DNA of 64,000 nt, taken from assembly GCF_946892675.1 (NCBI RefSeq), contig NZ_CAMPOV010000003.1, positions 496,001 to 560,000 of the forward strand, in the 5' to 3' direction. Source of the stretch: Arthrobacter sp. Marseille-P9274. Its GTDB lineage: Bacteria; Actinomycetota; Actinomycetes; Actinomycetales; Micrococcaceae. The position numbers were made by a program, and so were the translations under genes. Of the stretch, positions 18,081 through 26,164 are shown one piece after another (position 1 is the stretch's first letter; every line of letters begins with the position of its first letter). The notes below the pieces were generated by a model. That model ran no database searches and was not told the origin of the DNA. It saw nothing but the letters and a program-made list of their open reading frames with translations.

Positions 18081-19829
18081 TTACGAGGCAACCAGCTTGA
18101 CCGTCCGGGTCTCGATCACCTCGTCGGTGATCCAGTTCCGGAATTCGACGACCACCTGGTACTCCCCCGCGGCCGGCGGGAAGAGCATCAGGTCCCAGCG
18201 CTCGGCCGACCCGGAGCGCAGCATGCTGGTCATCATCTCCTGCCCGACGTCGCGGCAGGGCTTCGAGGGCCCGGTCGGGTTGGAGGTGTCGCGGAACGGC
18301 CGACCGTCATGGGCGATGACTTCCGCCATCGGCACCGGGTTGCCCGAGGAGTCCAGGAACCGCAGCACCGTGGGCAGATAGTTGGCGTTCAGCAGCCGCA
18401 GCAGGGTCGGCTTCTTGCTGCCGCCCGTGACGTTGGCCCGCAGCTGCTTCAGGCTCCACACAGACTCCCGCCGGTTGGGCCTCCGGGCCAGCTCGCCGCC
18501 CAGGAGGTAGAAGTGGTTCGGCTCGAAGTGGTTGAGCCCCGCGTCCTCGCCGGAGAGGCCGGCCGCGTGGTTCATCCCGTGCCAGCGGGTCGCCATCGAG
18601 TACGGGACCAGAAGGGCCTCGGTGTCGATGTCGTACTCCGGCCCGTCCACGAACGCCCGCCGCGCGCCCGGGCTGACCGGGTAGGCCGGGTCCTCGATCG
18701 GGTCGATGATCAGCGGCCCGAACATGCCCATCTGCACGTGCAGCGTGGTGTTGACGTGGCAGTGGTAGAAGTACGTGCCGGCGGTGCCCCAGTTGGGTTC
18801 TCCCGGACGGCCCTTCTCCGGCTGCCACTGGTAGGTGTACTCGCCGGCGATTTCGAACGAGGTGTGCCCGACGCCGTCGTTGCGCGGGTCCGGCTCCATC
18901 CCGTGCCAGTGGATGGTGTGGTTGCCCTTGCTCGGCTTGAAGTGTGCCTGGAAGATCTGGCCTTCCTTCGGCCGGATCAGCGGGCCGGGAAACTGCTCGC
19001 GCTGGTTGGCGGTTTCGAAGCTCCACATCTCCACTTCGGCGCCGTCGTCGAACCGCAGGTCCGTGCCGTAGAACGAGAGGTCCACGAACAGGTTCGGCGT
19101 CTGCTTGAACTCGGTGATCGGGTTCTCCAGCTCGTTCTGGTTGGAGCTGAAGTCGACCTGGCTGTCGAAGTGGTGTCGGGCCTCTTCCTCGGGTTCCACA
19201 GGGTCCACGGGGTCCGGGGACGACGGCGGATCGGTCGGCTCGGGCGCAGCCGTTTCCGTGGGCGTCGGGGCCGGAGCCGTGGTCTCGACCGGTTCCGGAG
19301 ACGTGGTCTCCACCGGGTCAGGGGACGACGGCGGATCGGTGGGATCCGGAGCGGCCGTCTCGGTGGGCGTCGGTGCCGGAGCCGTGGTGTCCTGCGGATC
19401 CGGCACCACCGGCGGCGGCGTGACCACGGGCGACGGCGACGGCGAGGGCGACGGCGGCTTGGGCCGGTTGGCTTCGGCCTCCTCGCGGCGCTTACGGGCT
19501 TCCTCTTCCCGCTTCCGCCGCTCCTCCTCTTCGCGCCGGCGCTTGGCCTCCGCCGCGGCCTTGCGGCGTGCCTCCTCCTCCCGCCTGCGCTTGGCTTCGG
19601 CCTCCCGCCGCTTCTTCGCCGCGGCCTCGCGCTTGCGCCGGTCCTCCGCCGCGCGGCGCATCGCCTCGTCGTGGCGGCGGCGGGATTCTGCCCGCTTCTT
19701 GGCCTCCGCCTCGCGCTTGCGCTTGGCCTCGGCCTCCCGCTTCTTCCGGGCGAGGGCTTCCTTCTTCTTGCGCTCGGCTTCCTTTTTCTGCCGGGCGGTC
19801 AGCCTGGTCGGAAGCAACGATTCGATCAT
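18081..19829 (-). CDS. Multicopper oxidase subunit A with long basic coil, no signal peptide
   Basis: A 582-residue protein in three parts. Residues ~12-120 are almost only Lys, Arg, Glu and Ala (for example RQKKEAERKKKEALARKK), a highly charged, net-basic helix or coiled coil. Residues ~121-215 are Pro/Thr/Ser linker in which APAPTPTETAAP plus PTDPPSSPDPV occurs twice. Residues ~225-582 are two cupredoxin domains. The first carries an HTIHWHG copper motif (His304, His307, His309) and YFYHCHVNTTLHVQMGM (His356, Cys357, His358, His364, Met367/369). The second resembles a copper-free middle domain (LRLLNANYLPTVLRFLD, VIAHDGRPF). A normal C-terminal HxxHxH...HCH domain is absent. There is no signal peptide. 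The ATG overlaps the stop of subunit B by four bases (ATGA). Confidence 0.82.
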   Translation of the reverse strand: MIESLLPTRLTARQKKEAERKKKEALARKKREAEAKRKREAEAKKRAESRRRHDEAMRRAAEDRRKREAAAKKRREAEAKRRREEEARRKAAAEAKRRREEEERRKREEEARKRREEAEANRPKPPSPSPSPSPVVTPPPVVPDPQDTTAPAPTPTETAAPDPTDPPSSPDPVETTSPEPVETTAPAPTPTETAAPEPTDPPSSPDPVDPVEPEEEARHHFDSQVDFSSNQNELENPITEFKQTPNLFVDLSFYGTDLRFDDGAEVEMWSFETANQREQFPGPLIRPKEGQIFQAHFKPSKGNHTIHWHGMEPDPRNDGVGHTSFEIAGEYTYQWQPEKGRPGEPNWGTAGTYFYHCHVNTTLHVQMGMFGPLIIDPIEDPAYPVSPGARRAFVDGPEYDIDTEALLVPYSMATRWHGMNHAAGLSGEDAGLNHFEPNHFYLLGGELARRPNRRESVWSLKQLRANVTGGSKKPTLLRLLNANYLPTVLRFLDSSGNPVPMAEVIAHDGRPFRDTSNPTGPSKPCRDVGQEMMTSMLRSGSAERWDLMLFPPAAGEYQVVVEFRNWITDEVIETRTVKLVAS

Positions 19830-21490
19830 GATGCTGCCCCTTTGAATGGTCCCTTGATAATCCAGTGGGCGGTCAGGCCGCCCGGGTACATGCCGCCCGC
19901 GGCCGTCTGCGACGACTCGGAGTGGCAGTGCATGGGATAGCCCCAGTCGGAGTTGCGCTCATTCCACACCGGGTCGATCGCGTCCGGCGGCCGCTTGATC
20001 GGGATGATGGATTCCTTCACTTCCATGCCCTTGAGCCGGATGACGTCCTCCCAGTGCTGGAAGCACAGGTACCCGTTCTCGTCGACATGTCCCCTGCTGC
20101 GCTCCCAGTTCTCGTTGTCGCAGCGGACCGTCCAGAGGTGGTTGCCGTGGAAGTGCATCTGGTGGAAAACGATCCCGCAGTTGACCATGCGGACCAACTG
20201 GCCGCCGCGCAGGGAGCCGGGCTCCGAGCCTTCGCCGAACTGGCGGACGTCGAACTGGCGCGGATAGCCGGAGATCGTGGTCTCCTCGTCGGATGCCTTG
20301 TTCAGCTCCTCGTCCCGGGTCATGCCCATGGACTCGTAGCCGCTGCGGCCGTTGAGCGTGAAGTAGCGCGGCACGGCCCGCCGGGTGGCGGGGTCGACGG
20401 TGCCGCCCTTGGCTTCGATGTCGGCCCAGACCGGGTCTACCGCGTGCGCCAGCCAGACCCACTGGCGCTCGAACTCCGCCAGGCCCGGCCCAATGGACCA
20501 GCGTTCCTTCGAGTCCATCACGACCAGCGCGCCGTACAGCCCCAGCGTCCGTTCGACCGGCTGGTTCCCGGGATCGCTGTAGATGTAGATGCCCGGCTCC
20601 GGCGCGTCCAGCTCCAGGAGGGCGTGCTCCCCCGGCGCGATCTTCCCGGTGGTGACGTCCTCGCCGTCGTCCCCTGCCTTGTGGATGGCCAGTTCGTGTT
20701 CCTTGGCCAGCCGGTTGTGCACGCGCAGCCGGATGGTGGAACCGGTCTCCGCCACGATCACTCGCTCGGGCATGAAGCTGCCCCAGTACGCGCGGCGGAT
20801 CAGGTACTGGCCCGGGTTGGACGTGTCCGCGCGCAGCGGCTCCGGGGTGCCGCGCGGCGGTTGCGGCGCCCCCACCGGGTAGACCCGGCTTGCCACCAGG
20901 TCCCCGTCCTTGAGGAAAACGCGAGGCTTGATGGCCAGGCTTGGATCGGCGTCGTTCTTGTCCGTGGGACGGTCGCCGAAGCCGCGGTGGTAGACGAGCG
21001 AATCGTCCACCATCTTGAGGTAGCCCTCGTTGATGTAGACGTCGAGCACGGGCTTGGAGCTGTGCTGCCCGGTGTCCGACTCGCTCTCGGCTTCGACCGC
21101 TTCTTCCGCGGCTTCCTCGGCCTCCTCGACCGCTTCTTCCGCGGCTTCCTCGGCCTCCTCGGCCGCTTCCTCCGCGTCGGCCGAGGTCTGGGCCTCGGCC
21201 TCGGTGTCCGTCCCGGCCTCCGCCTCCGCCTCCGGCGACGGGGTTGTCCCGGCTTTGTTGCCCGCCTCGGCCTCGGTCCCCGGCGCGGCCTCGTCCGCCT
21301 CCGCCTCCGTCTCCGGCGTCGGCGTTGGCGTCGCCGTCCCCGCATGGGCAGGCTGCTGGCCGCCGGCGAGCGCAAGCGCACCGAGGCCGGCTATCGTGCC
21401 GTACTTGACGAAGCTCCACCTGCTGACCGGCGCCTCCGGCGCTTCATTCTCCACGGTTCCCTCATCCAGGTCGTCGTAATGCTCAGCCAT
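19826..21490 (-). CDS. Multicopper oxidase subunit B with signal peptide and acidic tail
   Basis: A 554-residue protein. Residues ~22-50 form a signal peptide: SRWSFVKYGTIAGLGALALA ending QQPAHA|G. The leading R-W-S-F-V-K resembles a Tat motif with one Arg replaced. Residues ~59-140 are acidic low complexity with nearly no Lys/Arg (EEAAEEAEEAAEEAVEEAEE), likely a helix. Residues ~145-330 are a cupredoxin domain that has lost its copper motifs (HELAIHKAG, then IYIYSDPGNQPVERTLGLYG). The C-terminal domain has VFHQMHFHGNH (His443, His446, His448) and YPMHCHSESSQTAAGGMYPG (His521, Cys522, His523, Met534). The type 1 copper His expected after HCH is missing. The HCHSE..QTAAGG tail recalls large bacterial Mn-oxidase-type proteins (tentative). 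The start overlaps the upstream gene by eight bases. Confidence 0.85.
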   Translation of the reverse strand: MAEHYDDLDEGTVENEAPEAPVSRWSFVKYGTIAGLGALALAGGQQPAHAGTATPTPTPETEAEADEAAPGTEAEAGNKAGTTPSPEAEAEAGTDTEAEAQTSADAEEAAEEAEEAAEEAVEEAEEAAEEAVEAESESDTGQHSSKPVLDVYINEGYLKMVDDSLVYHRGFGDRPTDKNDADPSLAIKPRVFLKDGDLVASRVYPVGAPQPPRGTPEPLRADTSNPGQYLIRRAYWGSFMPERVIVAETGSTIRLRVHNRLAKEHELAIHKAGDDGEDVTTGKIAPGEHALLELDAPEPGIYIYSDPGNQPVERTLGLYGALVVMDSKERWSIGPGLAEFERQWVWLAHAVDPVWADIEAKGGTVDPATRRAVPRYFTLNGRSGYESMGMTRDEELNKASDEETTISGYPRQFDVRQFGEGSEPGSLRGGQLVRMVNCGIVFHQMHFHGNHLWTVRCDNENWERSRGHVDENGYLCFQHWEDVIRLKGMEVKESIIPIKRPPDAIDPVWNERNSDWGYPMHCHSESSQTAAGGMYPGGLTAHWIIKGPFKGAAS

Positions 21491-22142
21491 GGTCGGCCTC
21501 CAGCCAGCCCGGCCGCTGCAGCACTTCCGGCAGTTCCAGGGCCAGCGGGCCGCCGTCCGACCACGGGTCGGTGAACTCGGCAGAGATGTCCTGGACGTCG
21601 GACGGGACCAGGAAGCTGATCCAGAAGTGCGAGGTGGAGCCCGGCTCCAGCGCGCCCTTGCCGGTGCCCGGCCCCCGGTTGGTCACCGTGGGACCAACCG
21701 CGCCGACCTTCAGCCGCAGCTGCCCCGGCGAGAAGAGCACCTTGCGGTCCAGGCCGTTGTGGACCTCGAGCTCGACCATCATGTGGTCGCCCCAGGTCAG
21801 GTTGAACGGCTGTGCCGTTTTGCTGGCGACCGCATGGCCGCCGTGTCCGCCCTGCGCATTCGCTGCTGCATGGTCCGCTCCTGGTACCTGCGGGTTGCGG
21901 GCCTGCCGTTCGGCTGCGTTGATCCGGACGCTGCCGAAGGAAGTCCAGACTCCCTCGCCGCGGGAGATCCCGCCGTCGTTATCGGCGTGCTGTCCGGCCG
22001 CGATCAGGCTCCCGCCGCCCACAATGCCGGCAATGCCGGCGCCCATCAGTACCCCAAAAACCCGTCGCGTCAGTCCGGTTGGAACCTCTTCCGATTCAAC
22101 CGCACCCGGCGCGACAGCTTGTTCCCCAACTACTGTCATCAT
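21483..22142 (-). CDS. First gene of the oxidase operon: exported His-rich protein
   Basis: A 219-residue protein starting MMTVVGEQAV (ATG 22142, or the next codon). Near residue 28 is LTRRVFGVLMGAGIAGIVGG, a twin-arginine plus hydrophobic segment, so Tat-dependent export or membrane anchoring is likely. After it comes a His/Gly-rich stretch, GADHAAANAQGGHGGHAVAS, suited to metal binding. A beta-rich domain follows (FNLTWGDHMMVELEVHNGLD, RKVLFSPGQLRLKVGAVGPT and STSHFWISFLVPSDVQDISA), possibly a small immunoglobulin-like or cupredoxin-like fold. I cannot name the family. Its stop overlaps the start of subunit B by eight bases, which ties it to oxidase biogenesis; a copper chaperone is my inference. 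The frame continues upstream to 22496, but that part overlaps the divergent HAD gene and is excluded. Confidence 0.75.
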   Translation of the reverse strand: MMTVVGEQAVAPGAVESEEVPTGLTRRVFGVLMGAGIAGIVGGGSLIAAGQHADNDGGISRGEGVWTSFGSVRINAAERQARNPQVPGADHAAANAQGGHGGHAVASKTAQPFNLTWGDHMMVELEVHNGLDRKVLFSPGQLRLKVGAVGPTVTNRGPGTGKGALEPGSTSHFWISFLVPSDVQDISAEFTDPWSDGGPLALELPEVLQRPGWLEADHG

Positions 22143-22257
22143 CGTCGTATCCCCAATACGTGTGGATGGTGGTGCATGACAGCTTTGTCCGGGAACCTTG
22201 TAAAAACTCAGGGACTCCCTGATCTGCGGTGCACCGGCTGGTGGTGATAATGGAGCT

Positions 22258-23169
22258 ATGACTCTCACCGCGGGGACCGAGCGCCGGCGTGTCCAACCTC
22301 CCATCGGCCTGCTGCTGGACGTCGACGGTCCGATCGCCAGCCCGGTGACCCGGACCGTACCGTCGGGCATCATCCACTCGCTGCTCACCATGGCTGCAAA
22401 CGGCTGGCCGGTGGTCTTCAACACCGGCCGCTCCGACACCTTCATCCGCGAGGAGATCATGGAGCCGCTCCTGGCTGCCGGGATCCCGGGCGGCATCCGG
22501 TTCCATGCCGTCTGCGAGAAGGGCGCCGTGTGGTTCAGCTTCGGCGCGGACGGGCCGGGAACCCTGCACGTCGACCGTTCGCTCGCGGTCCCGCAGGACT
22601 ACGCGGCCGAAGTCCGCAACCTGGTCCAGTCGCGCTACTCCAGCCACATGTTCTTCGACGAGACCAAACGGTCCATGGTCTCCGTAGAGCAGCTCATCGA
22701 GGTAGAGAACACGGACTACCTGCAGGAGCGGGAGGCCTTCGACGCGGACGCGCTAAAGCTGATGGCCCGCTTCGACCTGGGCGTCAGCCGGCTGGACCAC
22801 CACGTGCCCAACAGCGACGACCGGGTGGACTACCGGCTGGACCCGACCATCATCGCCACGGACATCGAGTCCGTCCGGCTGGGCAAGGACCTCGGTGCCC
22901 AGCGCGCGCTGGAGATGCTCGCCGCCGAGGGCGTCATCCCGCACGCCTGGCGGACCATGGGAGACTCGCGCACCGATTACGCCATGGCGGACCAGCTTCA
23001 CCACAGCGGGCACGCCGTCGTGCACGTGGATGTAAGGCCCGACGACGGGGTGCCGCTCAAGCCCTACCCGGTCCTGACTGCCGCGCACCTGGGGCTGCCC
23101 AAGGCCATCCACGAGGAGGCCGGAAACGCCTTCCTGCGGACCTGGGCGGCCATCGCCAGGGCCCTTTGA
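22258..23169 (+). CDS. HAD-superfamily phosphatase (Cof/type IIB-like)
   Basis: A 303-residue cytoplasmic hydrolase. HAD motif I is PIGLLLDVDGPIASPVT (nucleophile Asp and general acid Asp in D-V-D-G, ~residues 21-24). Motif II is VVFNTGRSD. The late acidic motif is TMGDSRTDYAMADQLHHSGH, with G-D-S-x-x-D. The cap is inserted between II and III, as in Cof/sugar-phosphatase type IIB enzymes. The substrate is unknown. Shine-Dalgarno GGAG lies directly before ATG 22258. The gene diverges from the oxidase operon with a 115-base spacer. Nothing in the sequence links the two functionally. Confidence 0.82.
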   Translation: MTLTAGTERRRVQPPIGLLLDVDGPIASPVTRTVPSGIIHSLLTMAANGWPVVFNTGRSDTFIREEIMEPLLAAGIPGGIRFHAVCEKGAVWFSFGADGPGTLHVDRSLAVPQDYAAEVRNLVQSRYSSHMFFDETKRSMVSVEQLIEVENTDYLQEREAFDADALKLMARFDLGVSRLDHHVPNSDDRVDYRLDPTIIATDIESVRLGKDLGAQRALEMLAAEGVIPHAWRTMGDSRTDYAMADQLHHSGHAVVHVDVRPDDGVPLKPYPVLTAAHLGLPKAIHEEAGNAFLRTWAAIARAL

Positions 23170-23281
23170 CCGCCTGCGGACTGCGCTCCCCGGACCGCTC
23201 GCGCAAACCACTAACACGGGCGAAGACACAGGGCGTAATCGACGCGCGCATGTGACGCAGCCCCGGTGCTACTGTGCCTGC

Positions 23282-24310
23282 ATGTCAAACAATCAGGGGA
23301 CCATACCTGTTCTAGACCTCAGCACCGCGCGGCTTGAAGACGGCACTTTCAACCCCGTCTTCATCGACCAGCTGCGCGACGCCGCACACCGCGTCGGCTT
23401 CTTCCAGATCACCGGTTACGGCGCCGGCGAGCACCAGGTTGCCGAGCTCTTCGATGCCATCAAGCGGTTCTTCGACTTGCCCTTGGAGGAGCGGCTCAAG
23501 CTGGACAACCGCAACTCCCCGCACTTCCGCGGCTACACCCGGATGGGCACCGAGCGGACCCAGGGCCGCGCCGACGCGCGGGAGCAGCTGGACTACTCGC
23601 CGGAGAGCGAGCCGGTCGACGACTACCCCGCGGACCAGCCGTACTGGCTGCTGCGCGGGCCCAACCAGTGGCCCGACGAGGTCCAGCCTGACCTCCGCGA
23701 GAAGGCGATGGCCTGGGCGGACCTGATGTCCAAGGTCGGCCAGGAACTGCTCTCCGGCATCGGCGTCGGCCTCGGCCTGCCCGAGAACTACTTCGACGAG
23801 CCGTTCCAGGGCACCCCGCACTGGATGGGCAAGCTGGTGCACTACGTCGGCGGCGTCGTCGAGGCGGCCGGCGACCAGGGCGTCGGCATCCACGCCGACT
23901 ACGGCTTCGTTACCCTGCTGCTGCAGGACATGGTCGGCGGCCTCGAGGTCCAGCCTCCCGGCACCACCGAGTGGCTCCCGGTCGAACCGATCGAGGGCGC
24001 CCTCGTGGTCAACCTCGGCGAGATGCTCGAGGTCGCGACCGAAGGCTACGTCACCGCGACCATCCACCGCGTCCAGGCCCCGCCGCCCGGCGTGGACCGC
24101 TACTCCGTGCCGTTCTTCTGGTCGCCCCGCCTCGACGCCGTGATCGACCCGGTCCCGCTCTCCCCTGAGCTGAAGGCCGAGTCCCGCGGCCTGTCCGACG
24201 ATCCGGACAACCCCATGCTGGCCAGCTTCGGCGCCAACATGCTCAAGGGCCGCCTCCGCGCGCACCCGGACGTCACCGAGAAGTACTACCCGGAGCTCCT
24301 CGCGAAGTAG
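23282..24310 (+). CDS. Isopenicillin N synthase-family 2OG-Fe(II) oxygenase
   Basis: A 342-residue cytoplasmic oxygenase with the two Pfam parts of the family. The N-terminal part begins IPVLDLSTARLEDGTFNPVF and contains HRVGFFQITGYG. The C-terminal jelly-roll has the iron ligands GIHADYGFVTLLLQD (H-x-D) and the distal His in ATIHRVQAPP. The co-substrate Arg-x-Ser sits in VDRYSVPFFWSPR. It should couple 2-oxoglutarate (or plain O2) reduction to oxidation of an unknown substrate. A penicillin pathway is not implied, since no NRPS genes are near. Start ATG 23282 gives the family-standard N-terminus MSNNQGTIPVLD. A terminator follows at 24338. Confidence 0.9.
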   Translation: MSNNQGTIPVLDLSTARLEDGTFNPVFIDQLRDAAHRVGFFQITGYGAGEHQVAELFDAIKRFFDLPLEERLKLDNRNSPHFRGYTRMGTERTQGRADAREQLDYSPESEPVDDYPADQPYWLLRGPNQWPDEVQPDLREKAMAWADLMSKVGQELLSGIGVGLGLPENYFDEPFQGTPHWMGKLVHYVGGVVEAAGDQGVGIHADYGFVTLLLQDMVGGLEVQPPGTTEWLPVEPIEGALVVNLGEMLEVATEGYVTATIHRVQAPPPGVDRYSVPFFWSPRLDAVIDPVPLSPELKAESRGLSDDPDNPMLASFGANMLKGRLRAHPDVTEKYYPELLAK

Positions 24311-24337
24311 GAACTCTGCTGAGCAGGAACTCCGCTG

Positions 24338-24380
24338 GAGGGGAGGCCGCCCGGCCATGGGCGGCCTCCCCTCGCCCCTT
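24338..24380 (+). terminator. Rho-independent terminator after the 2OG oxygenase
   Basis: Perfect 15-base arms (24338-24352 and 24359-24373, sequence GAGGGGAGGCCGCCC and its complement) enclose a six-base loop and are followed by GCCCCTTTAA. It lies 28 bases after the oxygenase stop. Confidence 0.7.
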
Positions 24381-24449
24381 TAAGCCCACATTCTGCGACC
24401 CCGCACGGGAGCCGATGACAGCGCGGGGCCGCCGACCGATAATGAACCC

Positions 24450-25349
24450 ATGGGCCTCCTTGAAGCTCGCCGGCAGGACCTCCGGAAGACCGTCTCCGGC
24501 TCTCCCGGCGTGCCGCAGTGGGCGCGGGAACTCGCCGAGGGAACGGATCCCGGCTTCTTCGCGCCGGACTCGGCGGTGTGGGCAGTGCACGGCAACATCG
24601 CTACCCTCGCCGGCGGCGTCGGGGCCCTGCTGATCCAGTCGCTGCATCCCGGCGCCCTGGCCGGCGTCGACGATTACTCGATGTTCAAGACGCAGCCGTT
24701 CGTCAGGCTGGCGGCCACCGGCCGCTGGATCATGACCGTGACCTACGGCGACACGGAGACCGCGCGGACCGCCTGCGAGCGGGTCCTCAGGCTGCACGAG
24801 CGGGTCCGCGGCACCTACACCGACGCCCGCGGCGCCACGCAGCACTACTCGGCGAACGACCCGCAGCTGCTCAAGTGGGTGCATCTCGCCTTCATGGAGG
24901 CGTTCCTGGCCGCCCACGCGGCCTACAGCGGCCCGATTCCCGGCGGCGAGGACCGGTACATCGCCGAGTGGGCCATCGCCGGCGAGCTGATGCGGGTCCC
25001 GGATCCGCCGCGCACCCGCGCGGAGCTGGACGAGCAACTGGCGGCCTTCGCGCCGGACCTCCTGAACGACGCCAAGCTGGAGGCCTCCGTCGAGTTCATC
25101 CGGCACCCGCCGTTCCGCGGATTGCAGCGGCTCGGCTACCGGATCCTGTTCGCCGGCACGGTGGACACGCTTCCCGCGCGCTACCGCGAACTGCTCGGGC
25201 TGCGGAAGGCCTCGCTGGGTCCCGTCCCGCTGCCCGTCCGGTTCGCCACCCGGCTGGTCCTGCGCCTCGCCGCGCACGGGCTCGGCGGCCGGCCGACGAG
25301 CGAAGCCTTCGCCCGTCAGCGGCTCGACCGCCTCGCGTCTTCCGGCTAG
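24450..25349 (+). CDS. MpaB-family oxygenase (DUF2236)
   Basis: A 299-residue helical protein of the MpaB/DUF2236 family, named after an ER-bound oxygenase of mycophenolic acid synthesis and including the latex-clearing protein group. Visible signatures are SAVWAVHGNIATLAGGVGAL, LIQSLHPGALAGVDDYSMFK, the conserved WIMTVTYGDTETA, and the His-containing LLKWVHLAFMEAFLAAHAAY. The conserved His residues are candidates for heme or metal ligands. The substrate is unknown. The gene converges with the CitE-like lyase gene, and the two stop codons share bases 25346-25349, so they cannot be transcribed at high level at the same time without interference. Confidence 0.85.
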   Translation: MGLLEARRQDLRKTVSGSPGVPQWARELAEGTDPGFFAPDSAVWAVHGNIATLAGGVGALLIQSLHPGALAGVDDYSMFKTQPFVRLAATGRWIMTVTYGDTETARTACERVLRLHERVRGTYTDARGATQHYSANDPQLLKWVHLAFMEAFLAAHAAYSGPIPGGEDRYIAEWAIAGELMRVPDPPRTRAELDEQLAAFAPDLLNDAKLEASVEFIRHPPFRGLQRLGYRILFAGTVDTLPARYRELLGLRKASLGPVPLPVRFATRLVLRLAAHGLGGRPTSEAFARQRLDRLASSG

Positions 25350-26164
25350 GCCCGGGCCGCCCGCGCGAGCGTGGCGCGTGCGTGCCGGAGCAGCGGCTCG
25401 TCCACCATCTGCCCCTCGAACGTGAAGACCCCGCCGGCGGTTTCGGCCGCCTCCAGCACGCGCCGGGCCCGCTCCACCTGCTCCGCCGTCGGCGTGAAGG
25501 CCTGCCGGATGACGCCCATCTGGCCCGGGTGGATCGACGCCTTCGCGCCGAAGCCCGAGGCCTGCGCATCGATGGCCTCCGCCAGCAGGCCCTCGTGGTC
25601 GGCAATGTCGAGGTACACCGAATCGATGGCTACCTTCCCGAAGGCCCCGGCCGCCAGCAGGACCTGCGACCGGGCATGGAGCGCGACGTCCCGGTAGCCG
25701 CCGGAACCGCCGCGGGACGAGGAACCGCCCAGCGACGCGACCAGGTCCTCGGCGCCCCACATGAGGGCAACCACGTTCTGTGCCGCCGCGATCTGCGGCG
25801 CATTCAGGACGCCAAGCGCCGTTTCGCAGAGGGCGACGACGGCGTGGTCGGCCACCGCGGCCAGGTCGCCGGGCGTTTCGGTCTTCGCGAGCATGACGGT
25901 GCGATAGTCGGTGTCCCGGAGCGCGGCCAGGTCCGCAGCGAAGTCCGCGCTGCCGGCCGGATTCACCCGTACGATCGTGCGCGCCGGATCCACCGGGTGT
26001 TCAATCAGTATCCGCCGTGCGGCCGCGCGGTTGTCCGCCGCGACGGCGTCCTCCAGGTCAATAACGACGGCGTCCGCCCGTTCCAGCGCCTTGGCGTAGC
26101 GGTCCGATCGGTCGGCCGGGCAGAACAGGATGGCCGGGCCCATCGTGAAGTCCCCGGGGCTCAT
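25346..26164 (-). CDS. CitE-like HpcH/HpaI lyase (CoA-ester lyase)
   Basis: A 272-residue TIM-barrel enzyme of the CitE/malyl-CoA lyase type. The key motifs are GPAILFCPADRSDRYAKALE, ADAVVIDLEDAVAADNRAAA (metal-binding Glu/Asp), RTIVRVNPAGSADFAADLAA, and the late GAKASIHPGQMGVIRQAFTP. It is a stand-alone beta subunit with no citrate lyase alpha/gamma partners. In Mycobacterium the equivalent gene (Rv2498c), in the same operon position, was shown to cleave (R)-3-hydroxy-3-methylglutaryl-CoA in leucine breakdown; I infer a related role. The start overlaps the stop of the biotin carboxylase gene by four bases (ATGA), supporting coupled translation. Confidence 0.87.
   Translation of the reverse strand: MSPGDFTMGPAILFCPADRSDRYAKALERADAVVIDLEDAVAADNRAAARRILIEHPVDPARTIVRVNPAGSADFAADLAALRDTDYRTVMLAKTETPGDLAAVADHAVVALCETALGVLNAPQIAAAQNVVALMWGAEDLVASLGGSSSRGGSGGYRDVALHARSQVLLAAGAFGKVAIDSVYLDIADHEGLLAEAIDAQASGFGAKASIHPGQMGVIRQAFTPTAEQVERARRVLEAAETAGGVFTFEGQMVDEPLLRHARATLARAARA

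Noticed and set aside
21050-21320. Acidic Ala/Glu tail of subunit B as a sequencing artefact or wrong frame
   Set aside because: The frame is continuous from a signal peptide to a copper domain, and neighbouring frames lack these. I kept it as real coding.
19865-21574. A 569-codon plus-strand frame opposite oxidase subunit B
   Set aside because: The Leu/Arg/Val filler mirrors the acidic tail and cupredoxin codons; only the minus strand shows copper motifs.
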